Numbered from the stretch's first letter, positions 10,823 to 20,420 are shown. The stretch: DNA of 52,026 bases from Candidatus Gastranaerophilales bacterium (GCA_944325655.1 CALVAW010000009.1:1-52026); one strand, 5' to 3'. Numbers and translations are program-made. The notes: generated by a model not told the origin, from the sequence alone.

Positions 10823-11443
10823 TTAATTTTCTTTATTTTGTTCTTCCATTTTAGTTTTGAAGGCATATTGTACAAGTACTATTCTGTCAACATTTTCTAA
10901 ATCAGTGAATTTACCCGAGATAATGAATGCTTTTTTGTTTTTAAATTCGGTTTCAGCTATTCTTATTGGTTGCAGACAACATTCTATTTTCATATTTGTG
11001 GAAAGATTGATTTCAATAGAATAGTGTTTGTCTGCTTCTAACGGTTCACTGCATATCAGTTTGATACCTCCTGCTGATATGTCTTCTATTTTGAGTATTG
11101 TTTCGGGGGGCATGTCTTTAAATAAAACTTTTCCCTGACTTAAACCTACACGAGAGTATTCTCTTCTTTGTATCAAACTGTAATCGTTCGTGGCACTAAG
11201 TGTTATTATATTTCCCTCTTTTGCAATGATTTTCGTTTCAAAATAAACAAGCCCGACTTTATTTACACCAAATATTTCAACATTTTCTTGAGGTATATAG
11301 TCATCAAGTTCTTTTTCATCTGACAGTATAAGCTCTGCTTTTATTTCGTTATCATCTGCGCTTAAGAGTTTAAAAGCACCTGAACTTTTAAAATTATTTG
11401 GTATTATTTTAAAATCTTCTGTTGATTCAAGCAATTCTTTCAT
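10823..11443 (-). CDS. PilZ-domain cyclic-di-GMP receptor (YcgR-like)
   Basis: The 206-residue protein has an N-terminal beta-rich half that looks like the YcgR/PilZN partner domain, then a PilZ domain. The two ligand-binding signatures are present: RREYSR at 93-98 (RxxxR) and DISAGG at 121-126 (DxSxxG). YcgR-type proteins bind cyclic-di-GMP and slow the flagellar motor. It sits 10 bases after flhA and is followed by a kinase/HD-GYP pair, so the operon contains both a receptor and a likely degrader of the same messenger. Confidence 0.92.
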   Translation of the reverse strand: MKELLESTEDFKIIPNNFKSSGAFKLLSADDNEIKAELILSDEKELDDYIPQENVEIFGVNKVGLVYFETKIIAKEGNIITLSATNDYSLIQRREYSRVGLSQGKVLFKDMPPETILKIEDISAGGIKLICSEPLEADKHYSIEINLSTNMKIECCLQPIRIAETEFKNKKAFIISGKFTDLENVDRIVLVQYAFKTKMEEQNKEN

Positions 11444-11453
11444 CTTTAATCCT

Positions 11454-13556
11454 CTAAATTGCAGCAGTTTTTATGTTAGCTCTTATAATTCCTACTGATT
11501 TTGCTTTAATATTATTTGTAACTTCATTATAAGACATAATTGCTATTTGTGGATATGTTCTTTCGATTAAACGTCTAAAAATCAACCTAATGGGTGATGA
11601 GCATAATATAACGGGTTGGTTTCCTGTTTGTTGTATTGCTCTTTCAAATTCCGAATTTAAGCTGTCCATTAATCTTTTTACAAAATCAGGGTTGAGTGTT
11701 AAGCTTTCGCCATCAGGATTTATACCTTTTGCAATTTCTTGTTCAACTTCTTGTGTCATCGTTATAACAAGTAATTCGCCGGTATCTGAAAGATTTTGTT
11801 TGCATATTGTTCTGCAAAGTGCTTGTCTGCATTGTTCGGTTAAATAATTATAATTTTTGTTGATTTTATGTTGAAGACTCATTGTTTCAAGAATGGTTTT
11901 TAAATCTCTTATTGAGACACGTTCTTTTAACAGGTTTTGAAGTATTTGTTGCACATCCGCTGTTGTCAATTCTTTCATTAAATCGTTTACGTAAGTTTCA
12001 TTCATCTCTTTTTTCAGGTTGTCTATAAGTTGTTGAACATCTGAACGAGTTAAAATTTCACTGGCATTTTTCTTGATGACTTCCGTCAAATGTGTTGAAA
12101 TCACTGCAGAAGCGGAAACAACAGTGTAGCCTGAAGTTTCTGCGTATTCTTTGTCTTTTTCCAATATCCAAATTGCAGGCAGGTGAAAAGCAGGTTCGAT
12201 TGCGCTTATTCCCGTAATATTAGGATCGTCAGCACCCCCCATTGAATTCATTGCAAGGAATCTATCCGGATATACTTCGCCTGTTTCTATGGTTATACCT
12301 TTAAGTTTTATTTGATAAGTATTCGGAGGCAGTTGCAGATTGTCTCTTACACGTATTGAAGGAAGTACAATCCCTAAATCAAGGGCAGTTTGTCTTCTTA
12401 TTTGAGAAATTCTGTCAAGCAAATCGCCGCCCTTTTCAACATCTAAAAGACTTACTAATCTGTAGCCAATTTCAATTTCAAGCGTTTCGACCGAAAGAAG
12501 CTCAAGCACACTTTCTCTTGTTGCTTTCTTTTTCTTTTTGCCGAGTTTTTCGGCTTTTTTTGCATCTTTTTCTGCTTGTTGAGCCTGTTTTTCGGCTTCA
12601 ATTTTTTCTTTATGTTTTTTATAACAAAATCCGCCGCAGAGAGCTGCAATAGTTAAAAACGGAATTGTGGGCATTCCGGGGACTATACCCATGCAAAATA
12701 ACAGTCCGCTAATTATTCCGAGGACTTTCGGATTTTGGAACATTTCTTTTCTTATGTCTTCCGATAAAGAGTTATCCGAGCCGGATGCACGTGAAATTAT
12801 TAAGCCCGTAGCTGTTGATATTATAAGTGCCGGGATTTGCGAAACAAGTCCGTCTCCGACTGTTAATATTGTGTATGTTGATAGAGCAGTCATAGGCTGC
12901 ATTTTCATTTGAACAATTCCAATGATTAATCCGCCTACAATATTGATTACCGTAATTATAATTCCGGCTGTTGCATCTCCCTTTACAAACTTAGAAGCAC
13001 CATCCATGGTACCGTAAAAATCCGCTTCTCTTAAAAGCGCTTTTCTTCTTTTTTTTGCTTCGTTTTCATCAATTAATCCGGAGTTTAGGTCAGCATCGAT
13101 TGATAGCTGCTTACCCGGCATGGCGTCTAAAGTAAATCTTGCGCTAACTTCTGCTACCCTGCCTGCGCCGCCGGTTATTACCATAAAGTTAATTATTACA
13201 AGTATTACAAATATAACGGCACCTACGACATAATTACCTCCGACAACAAATTGTCCGAAAGATTCAATTACGGCTCCTGCGTTTGCTTCAAGGAGAATTA
13301 ATCTTGTTGAAGTGACATTTAAACCAAGTCTGAAAAGAGTTGCTATAAGAAGAATTGTGGGAAAGCTGGAATATTCAAGAGGTTCTTTTGTATAAAGACA
13401 TACAAGCAGAATTAAAACCGAAAGTGAAATATTCAAAGTAAGCAAAAGGTCTAATAATTGTGCAGGAATGGGTATTACCATCATTAAAACAATGGTAACA
13501 AGACCTATAGCAAGAGCTACATCATTATTTTTTAATAAGTCTTTTAATTTTCCCAA
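11454..13556 (-). CDS. flhA: flagellar export gate protein FlhA
   Basis: The 700-residue protein matches FlhA over its full length. Several transmembrane helices occupy about 1-310, including the FPTILLIATLFRLGLN and GRVAEVSARFTLDAMPGKQ segments (conserved FHIPEP region). A lysine/alanine-rich linker around 310-345 (repeated KKAEK, typically variable) follows, then the cytoplasmic domain. FlhA forms the nonameric ring that docks chaperone-substrate complexes for flagellar type III export. It lies downstream of flhB in the order fliP-fliQ-fliR-flhB-flhA. Confidence 0.98.
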   Translation of the reverse strand: MGKLKDLLKNNDVALAIGLVTIVLMMVIPIPAQLLDLLLTLNISLSVLILLVCLYTKEPLEYSSFPTILLIATLFRLGLNVTSTRLILLEANAGAVIESFGQFVVGGNYVVGAVIFVILVIINFMVITGGAGRVAEVSARFTLDAMPGKQLSIDADLNSGLIDENEAKKRRKALLREADFYGTMDGASKFVKGDATAGIIITVINIVGGLIIGIVQMKMQPMTALSTYTILTVGDGLVSQIPALIISTATGLIISRASGSDNSLSEDIRKEMFQNPKVLGIISGLLFCMGIVPGMPTIPFLTIAALCGGFCYKKHKEKIEAEKQAQQAEKDAKKAEKLGKKKKKATRESVLELLSVETLEIEIGYRLVSLLDVEKGGDLLDRISQIRRQTALDLGIVLPSIRVRDNLQLPPNTYQIKLKGITIETGEVYPDRFLAMNSMGGADDPNITGISAIEPAFHLPAIWILEKDKEYAETSGYTVVSASAVISTHLTEVIKKNASEILTRSDVQQLIDNLKKEMNETYVNDLMKELTTADVQQILQNLLKERVSIRDLKTILETMSLQHKINKNYNYLTEQCRQALCRTICKQNLSDTGELLVITMTQEVEQEIAKGINPDGESLTLNPDFVKRLMDSLNSEFERAIQQTGNQPVILCSSPIRLIFRRLIERTYPQIAIMSYNEVTNNIKAKSVGIIRANIKTAAI

Positions 13557-13585
13557 GTTATTTTTAATTCCTCCATCTTAGTTTA

Positions 13586-14662
13586 TTATCTTCCTTTTTG
13601 CGCATAGACGTATTGTAATATTTCTGCCACAGCAACATATAGTTCTTGTGGTATTATACCATCAACTTCAACTAATTTGTATAAACTTCGTGCAAGTGGT
13701 TTATTTTCTACAATAGGAATTCCGTTATTTTTTGCAATTTCTCTTATTTTAAAAGCAATAAAATCTACCCCCTTTGCAACAACTACAGGCGCAGGTACTT
13801 TTTCAGGGTTATACATTAGTGCAACAGCATAATGAGTAGGGTTTACAACAACAACGTCGGCATCTTTCACTTTGGACATCATTTTTTGTTGTAAAATTTT
13901 CATTTGGAATGAGCGAATTTTACTTTTAATTTTAGGATCGCCTTCTGTGTTTTTAAATTCGTCCTTGACTTCTTGTTTGGACATTTTTATTGATTTGTTA
14001 TATTCCCAGTCTTGATATTTTTTATCTATTATCCCAATTATTATTAAAAGAACGCATATTGTAGCAAGCAGTTCAAAAATTACAGACCCCATTACCACAA
14101 AACCTGTTGTCGGATCGGCGCCTATTAATCCAAAAAGATCATTTCTTCTTTTCATTATCACGTTGAAGCCAATCATAGCTACAATTGTTGTTTTAACTAT
14201 TGATTTTATGAGCTCGACCATTTGTTTTGGTTTAAATATGTTTATTTTTTCCAAAAGCGATTTCATTGCAGCAGACGGAGACAATCTTTCAAGATTTGGT
14301 TTGAGAGCTTCTTTTGCAAAAAGCGCTCCGGTTTGAAATCTTAATACAAGCACAGCCCCTATTGCTAAAAAAGCGAAAAATAACAAGGTGATTTCAGCAT
14401 AATCTTTTAAATATGGTGCCAGAATGTTTATTGCATCGGAATTTGAAATTTCATCAGGGTTAAGGCTGGTAAGTGATTGAAAAAGCATATTTTTGAGTTT
14501 TTCAAGCATGCCTGAACCCATCGCATAAATTAAACCCAGCCCGAATGTTAAGACAAGTGACGATGTGAAATCCTGACTTTTTGCAATATGTCCCTTGTCT
14601 CTTTCTTTCTCCCGTCGTTTCGGGGTGGCCTCTTCTGTTTTTTCGTTTTGTTCGTTTGACAT
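13586..14662 (-). CDS. flhB: flagellar export switch protein FlhB
   Basis: The 358-residue protein starts with the standard EKTEEATPKRREKERDKGHI segment and has four membrane helices in the first 210 residues. The cytoplasmic domain contains the autocleavage site NPTH (in VVVVNPTHYAVAL, near 270), where FlhB cuts itself to switch export from rod/hook to filament proteins. The gap to fliR is 6 bases. All expected features are present. Confidence 0.98.
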   Translation of the reverse strand: MSNEQNEKTEEATPKRREKERDKGHIAKSQDFTSSLVLTFGLGLIYAMGSGMLEKLKNMLFQSLTSLNPDEISNSDAINILAPYLKDYAEITLLFFAFLAIGAVLVLRFQTGALFAKEALKPNLERLSPSAAMKSLLEKINIFKPKQMVELIKSIVKTTIVAMIGFNVIMKRRNDLFGLIGADPTTGFVVMGSVIFELLATICVLLIIIGIIDKKYQDWEYNKSIKMSKQEVKDEFKNTEGDPKIKSKIRSFQMKILQQKMMSKVKDADVVVVNPTHYAVALMYNPEKVPAPVVVAKGVDFIAFKIREIAKNNGIPIVENKPLARSLYKLVEVDGIIPQELYVAVAEILQYVYAQKGR

Positions 14663-14668
14663 GGTTAA

Positions 14669-15460
14669 TTATGTAAACATTGCAGCTATAGCATGCATGT
14701 AGTTTTTTATTACTCCTTGAAGATATATATTTGTAGCACTTAAAAATGCTAACATTAAAAATAAGCCGATATAAATTTTTACGGGAATAGCTACCATATA
14801 TATGTTCATTTGCGGCATCATTTTGCTCATCATGCCGAGTAAAACATCACTTATAAGAAGAACAGAAAATATTGGAAAAGCTACACCAAATGCTATTTTG
14901 AAGCATTGTGAAAAAATTTGCATTAATGAATTTATTATATTTGTATCAAAAAGTGGAAATATACCCATTGGAATTCCTTGAAAGCTGTTAAGAAAAGCTG
15001 CAAACAGGAACTGATATGCGCCGCTTGCAAGAAAAATAAGTGTTGCAAGATATACGTATAATCTTGATATTTCGGTTGAATTTACTCCTGTAGCGGGATC
15101 AAGAGCTTCTGACATCGATAAACCCATTTGTATTGAAAGTATGCTTCCGCTCATTCTAACTCCCTCAATCATAAGATTTGCAACAAACCCAATTAAATAT
15201 CCGATAAGAAATTCCATTGCTATCAATATAATAAACTCCGGAGTGTCTTTAGGCAAAATGAAATTTTTTTGTGTATATATAATCGGGTAGAGTATGAAAG
15301 CTATAATTCCCGCGAACCAAATTTTTGTCATAATGGGTGCTTGTATGGTAGAAAAAAACGGTGCTGATTGAAAAAGCCCGCTTATTCTTGTGAAAATAAG
15401 CATAAATACAACTATATTATAAGGAGATAAGAGATTTAATAAATTAGGTGCTTGACTCAA
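14669..15460 (-). CDS. fliR: flagellar export gate protein FliR
   Basis: The 263-residue hydrophobic protein has about six membrane segments and the conserved region around SMSEALDPATGVNSTEISRLY. FliR, with FliP and FliQ, forms the helical export pore within the flagellar basal body. The length is typical. Gene order and short gaps (12 bases from fliQ, 6 to flhB) indicate one operon. Confidence 0.96.
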   Translation of the reverse strand: MSQAPNLLNLLSPYNIVVFMLIFTRISGLFQSAPFFSTIQAPIMTKIWFAGIIAFILYPIIYTQKNFILPKDTPEFIILIAMEFLIGYLIGFVANLMIEGVRMSGSILSIQMGLSMSEALDPATGVNSTEISRLYVYLATLIFLASGAYQFLFAAFLNSFQGIPMGIFPLFDTNIINSLMQIFSQCFKIAFGVAFPIFSVLLISDVLLGMMSKMMPQMNIYMVAIPVKIYIGLFLMLAFLSATNIYLQGVIKNYMHAIAAMFT

Positions 15461-15472
15461 TTATGTATCCTC

Positions 15473-15742
15473 TTATGAAATAAACACTTTAATATATTCA
15501 AATAATTCTTTTGTGGTTGATGTAAAAATTTCAATCATCCAAGGCGCAGCTACTATTAAAACCAATAAAGCGGCAAAAATTTTGGGTACGAAAGTCAGGG
15601 TTTGTTCTTGAATTTGTGTTACGGATTGAATAATGCTGATTGCAAGTCCTACTACAATAGCAGAAAGCAATATTGGAGCCGCTATAACCATTGTAAGAAG
15701 TATTGTTTTTTGAAAAACCGTTAATATTAAAGCTTCATCCAT
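15473..15742 (-). CDS. fliQ: flagellar export gate protein FliQ
   Basis: The 89-residue protein has two long membrane helices joined by the conserved SIIQSVTQIQEQTLTFVPK loop, diagnostic of the FliQ/SctS family. It is the small subunit of the export gate. It lies 11 bases after fliP. Confidence 0.97.
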   Translation of the reverse strand: MDEALILTVFQKTILLTMVIAAPILLSAIVVGLAISIIQSVTQIQEQTLTFVPKIFAALLVLIVAAPWMIEIFTSTTKELFEYIKVFIS

Positions 15743-15753
15743 AATTTAATCCT

Positions 15754-16512
15754 TTATGTCGCAAATCCTTCTACCAGTGATTTTGTAATTAAAAACCATC
15801 CGTCAACCATAACGAACATTATTAATTTAAACGGCATTGCAATTGTTGTAGGAGGCAAAAACATCATACCCATGGAAACTAAAACAGATGCAACAACCAA
15901 ATCTATGACCAAAAACGGTAAGAATATTACAAAACCTATTTTAAATGCGGTTTTTAATTCCGACAGCACAAATGATGGTATCAAAACATAGGTAGGAACA
16001 TCTTTTTTAGTTTTTGGTTTTTCTATTTTTGATAATTTAACAAAAAGCGCAAGCTCTTCTTCATGAGTTTGTTTAAACATAAAATCTCTAATAGGTATAA
16101 GCGAATTATCAAGCGCTTGTTGCTGAGTTATTACGTTTTTCATGTAGGGTTGATATGCTGTTTCATTTATTTTTGACAAGGTGGGTGACATTACAAAAAA
16201 TGTTAAAATTAATGCCAATCCGACTATTACTTGATTTGGCGGCAGCGTTGTGGTTCCGATTGCTTGTCTTGTGAGCGATAATACTATAACTATTCTTATA
16301 AACGCCGTTGTCATAATAATTATGCTCGGTGCAAGCGTTAAAATGGTGAGCAATATAAGAATTTGCACACCTTGTGTAAATTCCTGCGGCGTCGAGATGT
16401 TTTGCATGCTTACATTTATATTGGGTAAAGATAGTGCTGCATGTGCAGATAGATTGCATGCAAAATAAAGTCCTAATACTATCCATAATTTTTTAAACTT
16501 AGAAAAAATCAA
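15754..16512 (-). CDS. fliP: flagellar export gate protein FliP
   Basis: The 252-residue protein has a cleavable signal peptide (likely cut after AHA, residue ~25), as usual for FliP. The conserved core includes MTTAFIRIVIVLSLTRQAIG, PPNQVIVGLALILTFFVM and the C-terminal VSMGMMFLPPTTIAMPFK. Five FliP copies form the core of the export pore. The gene upstream is accA, only 28 bases away, and no fliO or fliN is beside it. Confidence 0.98.
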   Translation of the reverse strand: MIFSKFKKLWIVLGLYFACNLSAHAALSLPNINVSMQNISTPQEFTQGVQILILLTILTLAPSIIIMTTAFIRIVIVLSLTRQAIGTTTLPPNQVIVGLALILTFFVMSPTLSKINETAYQPYMKNVITQQQALDNSLIPIRDFMFKQTHEEELALFVKLSKIEKPKTKKDVPTYVLIPSFVLSELKTAFKIGFVIFLPFLVIDLVVASVLVSMGMMFLPPTTIAMPFKLIMFVMVDGWFLITKSLVEGFAT

Positions 16513-16540
16513 AATTTACCTGCTTCTATTTAGTTGTTTA

Positions 16541-17512
16541 TTAGTGTTGAAAAACTCCCATTCTTCTGAATTTTGAATATCTGTGAGTTCTTAATTCTTC
16601 CGGAGACATATTTTTGAATTCATCGAGAGCTTTTATTAAAGATGTTTTTAGATTTGATGACATTTCTTCAGCACTGTAATGAGCGCCTCCGATTGGTTCT
16701 TTTATAACTTCATCAACTATATCGTACTTCAGAAGATCTTCCCCTGTTATTTTAAGTGCATCTGTTGCAACTTTTGCCATTGATGCATCTTTCCATAAGA
16801 TTGAAGCGCAGCCTTCCGGTGAAATTACCGTATAGTATGCATGTTCCAAAATCATTACTTTGTTTGCAACAGCAAGTCCCAATGCACCTCCTGAACATCC
16901 TTCTCCGGTTATTACCGCAATTACCGGAACCCCGAGTTTTGCCATTTCTTTGAGATTTACCGCTATTGCTTCGCCTTGCCCCGTTTCTTCAGCCATCATG
17001 CCCGGGTAAGCTCCCATTGTATCAATAAGAGTGATTATCGGTAAATCAAAGCGATTTGCATGTTCAAAAAGTCTTAATGCTTTTCTGTAACCTTGTGGTT
17101 GAGGCATACCGAAATTACATTCAAGATTTTCTTTTGTTGATTTTCCTTTCATTGTACCTATTAACATGACTTTATGTCCGTCAATTTTTGCAATGCCGCC
17201 AGCTATTGCTTTGTCGTCATAGCCGTGTCGGTCTCCATGAAATTCTATAAAATCCTCGCACATAAAGTGAACATAATCCATAAAATTAGGTCTTTGAGGA
17301 TGTCTTGCGATTTGCAATTTTTGGTATGGTTCTAATTTTTCATATAATTCTTTTTTGTACACTTTTGTTTGTTCTTCCAATTTTTTTATCTCATCATCAT
17401 AGTTAATATGTGTGTCTTTGCTCGTTTGCTTAAGTTCTTCTATTTTGTCTTGGATTGTGTATATTGGTTTTTCAAAATCAAGAATTTGAACTTTTTTATC
17501 ATTTTCGCTCAT
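16541..17512 (-). CDS. accA: acetyl-CoA carboxylase carboxyltransferase subunit alpha
   Basis: The 323-residue protein has the N-terminal helical segment and the crotonase-like core with FMDYVHFMCEDFIEFHGDRH, DTMGAYPGM and GEGCSGGALGLAVANKV (oxyanion glycine loop). With AccD it moves the carboxyl group from biotin to acetyl-CoA, forming malonyl-CoA for fatty-acid synthesis. It lies 9 bases downstream of accD and 28 upstream of fliP, so it probably shares a message with the flagellar export genes. Confidence 0.98.
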   Translation of the reverse strand: MSENDKKVQILDFEKPIYTIQDKIEELKQTSKDTHINYDDEIKKLEEQTKVYKKELYEKLEPYQKLQIARHPQRPNFMDYVHFMCEDFIEFHGDRHGYDDKAIAGGIAKIDGHKVMLIGTMKGKSTKENLECNFGMPQPQGYRKALRLFEHANRFDLPIITLIDTMGAYPGMMAEETGQGEAIAVNLKEMAKLGVPVIAVITGEGCSGGALGLAVANKVMILEHAYYTVISPEGCASILWKDASMAKVATDALKITGEDLLKYDIVDEVIKEPIGGAHYSAEEMSSNLKTSLIKALDEFKNMSPEELRTHRYSKFRRMGVFQH

Positions 17513-17521
17513 TTTATAATC

Positions 17522-18388
17522 CTATTCTTTGGAGTGCAAAGCTATAAGCTTGGCTAATTTCTCTTTCATATCTTTTCTCTCAACTATAAAGTCAATTTGA
17601 CCGTATTTAAGCAGGTATTCCGCAGTTTGGAAATCTGCAGGCAATTTTTGTCTTATTGTTTGTTCTATTACCCTTCTTCCTGCAAATCCTATACGTGCGC
17701 CTTTTTCTGCTATAATAATATCTCCTATTGTTCCGAAAGATGCGGTAACGCCGCCAAATGTAGGTTCTGTTAATACTGTTATATAGAGAAGTTTTGCTTC
17801 ATTTAATCTTGCAACAGCACAGCTTGTTTTTGCCATTTGCATTAAGCTTAAGGCGCTTTCTTGCATTCTTGCGCCTCCCGAAGCAGTAAATACAATAGAA
17901 GGCAGTTTATTTTCAAGTGCATATTCAAGAATTCTTGTGATTTTTTCACCTACGACAGAACCCATTGAACCGCCCATATATTCAAAATCCATAACGGCAA
18001 TTGCTGCTTTATAACCTGAAATTAAACATGTTCCGGTTATTACGGCATCGTCAAGTCCTGATTTTTCGTGCGCTTGTTCTTGACGCAGTTTATAGCTTTG
18101 AGTATCGACAAATTCAAGAGGGTCACAAGGTTTTATGTTTGAAAACATTTCAGTGAAGCTGTTTTCATCGGCAATTAGTTTAATTCTGTCTTTTGCGCCT
18201 ATTCTGAAGTGATAATCGCAGTTAGGACACACCATGAGATTATTTTCCAAGTCCTTTTTTGGCAGTTGACTGGAACAGTTATAGCATAGGGTCCAAAGTT
18301 TGCCTATTGAATCGTCAATATGTACGTCATTATCACGAGCTGCAATTTGCTGCATTTTTCTTTTATTAAACCAATCGGTTAAAGTCAT
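17522..18388 (-). CDS. accD: acetyl-CoA carboxylase carboxyltransferase subunit beta
   Basis: The 288-residue protein has the N-terminal zinc ribbon with Cys35, Cys38, Cys54 and Cys57 and the carboxyltransferase core (GGSMGSVVGEKI, TASGGARMQES, PTFGGVTASFG). A GAGGA ribosome site lies at 18399-18403, with a good promoter further upstream. It is the first gene of the accD-accA-fliPQR-flhBA run. The other two carboxylase genes, accB and accC, are at 22488-24348 on the opposite strand. Confidence 0.98.
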   Translation of the reverse strand: MTLTDWFNKRKMQQIAARDNDVHIDDSIGKLWTLCYNCSSQLPKKDLENNLMVCPNCDYHFRIGAKDRIKLIADENSFTEMFSNIKPCDPLEFVDTQSYKLRQEQAHEKSGLDDAVITGTCLISGYKAAIAVMDFEYMGGSMGSVVGEKITRILEYALENKLPSIVFTASGGARMQESALSLMQMAKTSCAVARLNEAKLLYITVLTEPTFGGVTASFGTIGDIIIAEKGARIGFAGRRVIEQTIRQKLPADFQTAEYLLKYGQIDFIVERKDMKEKLAKLIALHSKE

Positions 18389-18420
18389 AATATAAGTATC
18401 CTCACCAAATAAACATTAAA

Positions 18421-18449
18421 ATTATAGTATAAAAATATTTAACTGTGAA
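18421..18449 (-). promoter_or_regulatory. promoter for accD and probably the flagellar export operon
   Basis: On the minus strand, TTCACA (18444-18449; 5 of 6 to TTGACA) and a perfect TATAAT (18421-18426) are 17 bases apart. The predicted start near 18414 gives a leader of about 26 bases containing GAGGA before the accD ATG. Confidence 0.65.
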
Positions 18450-18543
18450 ATTTGTTGATAAATGTAAATTTTTTTTACAAAAATTATACGCTCCTGTATT
18501 TCAAGTATTTGCCCGACAGGAGTTTTTAAACTATTATGGATAT

Positions 18544-19542
18544 ATGAAAGCACAGGTATATAAAATACATTCGGATTTTTATTATGTTGTAAATGAAAAA
18601 CATGATGTATTTACCTGTAAATTAAAAGATGTTTTAAAAAAGCAAAAAGCTGAAGTAAGAGTCGGTGATTATGTCGAGTTAAGTTCGGATAACAGTTTTA
18701 TTTCTAAACTTTTAAAAAGAAAAAATTTTCTTATAAGACCAAAGGTTGCAAATATAGACCTTGCTCTTGTTATGTGTTCCGTTAAGGAACCCGAGCTTGA
18801 TTTGACTCAGCTGAATCGTTATTTAATATATCTTAAGAATTTTAATATAGATTGCGCAATTTGTTTTAATAAAGAAGATTTAGATGATAATCCCAAATAT
18901 ACGGAACATTTAATAAAAGATATTTATGAGAAATTAAATTATCCTTTATTTTTTATAAGTGCTAAAGAAGGAATGGGACTAGAGAAACTATTATTATTTA
19001 TAAAAGATAAAACTATTGTTCTTGTGGGAATGTCGGGTGTGGGTAAGTCAACCTTATCAAATAAATTAAATCCGAGCGTTAATCTCAGGGTATCTGAGGT
19101 TTCTAAAAAAACTTTGAGAGGTTCACATACAACTAGACATGTTGAAATTATCGAGTGTGATAATTTTAGAATAATTGATACTCCGGGTTTTTCTAATTTA
19201 AAATTTGATTTTATTCTTCCAAACAGATTGGCTGATTTATTTGATGAATTTAAAAAATATAAGGATAAGTGTAAATATTCTAATTGCCTGCATAACGTAA
19301 CAGAAAAATATATATGCGGTGTTTATGACAATCTTGATAAAATTGCTAAAAGCAGATATGAAAGTTATTTGATTTTTTTATCGGAATGTATGGAATATAA
19401 AGAAAAAATTTCAAAAAGAAGTATTAAACATGAAGAATTTAAGAAACAAACCGGTTCAACAATTTTGACAAAAATTTCCAAGCATAAGAGATTAGGAGCC
19501 AGAAATACATTAAAACAAAAAATTAAGGAAGATGAAAAATGA
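18544..19542 (+). CDS. rsgA: ribosome small subunit-dependent GTPase RsgA
   Basis: From 18544 the product has 332 residues: an OB-fold N-terminus (MKAQVYKIHSDFYYVV), then a circularly permuted GTPase with the G4 motif NKED before the P-loop GMSGVGKS and DTPG after it. A C-terminal zinc module follows (CKYSNCLHN...C). RsgA checks and releases late 30S particles. A GTG at 18445 would add 33 residues, but that part is not RsgA-like and overlaps the accD promoter, so I prefer the internal ATG. The AGGAG at 18518 is too far from it to be a normal ribosome site, so the start stays slightly open. Confidence 0.93.
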   Translation: MKAQVYKIHSDFYYVVNEKHDVFTCKLKDVLKKQKAEVRVGDYVELSSDNSFISKLLKRKNFLIRPKVANIDLALVMCSVKEPELDLTQLNRYLIYLKNFNIDCAICFNKEDLDDNPKYTEHLIKDIYEKLNYPLFFISAKEGMGLEKLLLFIKDKTIVLVGMSGVGKSTLSNKLNPSVNLRVSEVSKKTLRGSHTTRHVEIIECDNFRIIDTPGFSNLKFDFILPNRLADLFDEFKKYKDKCKYSNCLHNVTEKYICGVYDNLDKIAKSRYESYLIFLSECMEYKEKISKRSIKHEEFKKQTGSTILTKISKHKRLGARNTLKQKIKEDEK

Positions 19543-20420
19543 TGGATTGTTATAAAAAATTGGTAGTAGAAAAATTGAATGAATATTTCGATGAGTATTC
19601 GCTCAATTCTTCGTATTCTAAAAAAATATGGGACGCTATGCGTTATACTACATTGCTGGAAGGTAAAAGACTAAGGGCGATTATGTGCCTTGAAGTTGCT
19701 GCTTTGTTTGGTTGCGACGTTAAAAAGGCTTTGCCTGCAGCATGCGCATTGGAAATAATGCATGCGTACAGTTTGATTCATGATGATTTGCCTTGCATGG
19801 ATAACGATGATTTAAGAAGGGGAAAACCTACAAATCATAAAGTTTTTGGAGAGGCTATTGCTGTTCTTGCAGGCGATGCTTTAATTTCTTTCGGAGCGCA
19901 GATTTTAATTGATAAAATGAAAGATTATTTAAGCTCGAATATTGTATTGGAAGTTGTTAAAGATTATCTTGAAACAGCAGGAGCGCTTGGTATTGTTGCA
20001 GGTCAGGCGGCTGATATTGAGGCTGAAAATAAAAAAATTGATTTTGAAAATTTAAAATACATACATAAGTATAAAACAGGAGCGCTTTTTAATTGTTCTG
20101 TAATCATGGGGGCAAAGATTGCGGAAGTGAACTCGGATACTCTTGCTAAATTGAAAGAATATGCGCAAAATTTCGGTATACTTTTTCAAATTTATGATGA
20201 TATTATTGATTGCACTCTTACGACTAATGAGCTTGGCAAGACTGCCGGTAAGGATAAAAATGCAGGTAAGCTTACCTATGTGAGTGCATTCGGGTTAAGT
20301 GAAGCTAAAAATATCTTTTATTCTCTAATTCAAAAAAATCGTGATATACTTAGTGAGTTAGATATAAATTCTTGTGTTTTTAATGAAATAGAAGAAAAGT
20401 TAATAAAAAGGATTAAATAG
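19539..20420 (+). CDS. ispA: short-chain polyprenyl diphosphate synthase (FPP/GGPP type)
   Basis: The 293-residue protein has the first aspartate-rich motif as DDLPCMD (residues 82-88, the DDxxxxD form found in bacterial farnesyl and type II geranylgeranyl synthases), RRGKPTNHK and the second motif DDIID near 217. It condenses IPP onto allylic diphosphates. The exact chain length cannot be read from the sequence with certainty, so the symbol could equally be crtE. It begins at ATGA overlapping the rsgA stop and is followed by a DUF212 gene, a pairing also found in Cyanobacteria. Confidence 0.92.
   Translation: MMDCYKKLVVEKLNEYFDEYSLNSSYSKKIWDAMRYTTLLEGKRLRAIMCLEVAALFGCDVKKALPAACALEIMHAYSLIHDDLPCMDNDDLRRGKPTNHKVFGEAIAVLAGDALISFGAQILIDKMKDYLSSNIVLEVVKDYLETAGALGIVAGQAADIEAENKKIDFENLKYIHKYKTGALFNCSVIMGAKIAEVNSDTLAKLKEYAQNFGILFQIYDDIIDCTLTTNELGKTAGKDKNAGKLTYVSAFGLSEAKNIFYSLIQKNRDILSELDINSCVFNEIEEKLIKRIK

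Noticed and set aside
18445-18543. GTG start giving RsgA 33 extra residues
   Set aside because: The extension does not look like the RsgA N-terminus and lies on the accD promoter; the ATG at 18544 gives a normal protein.
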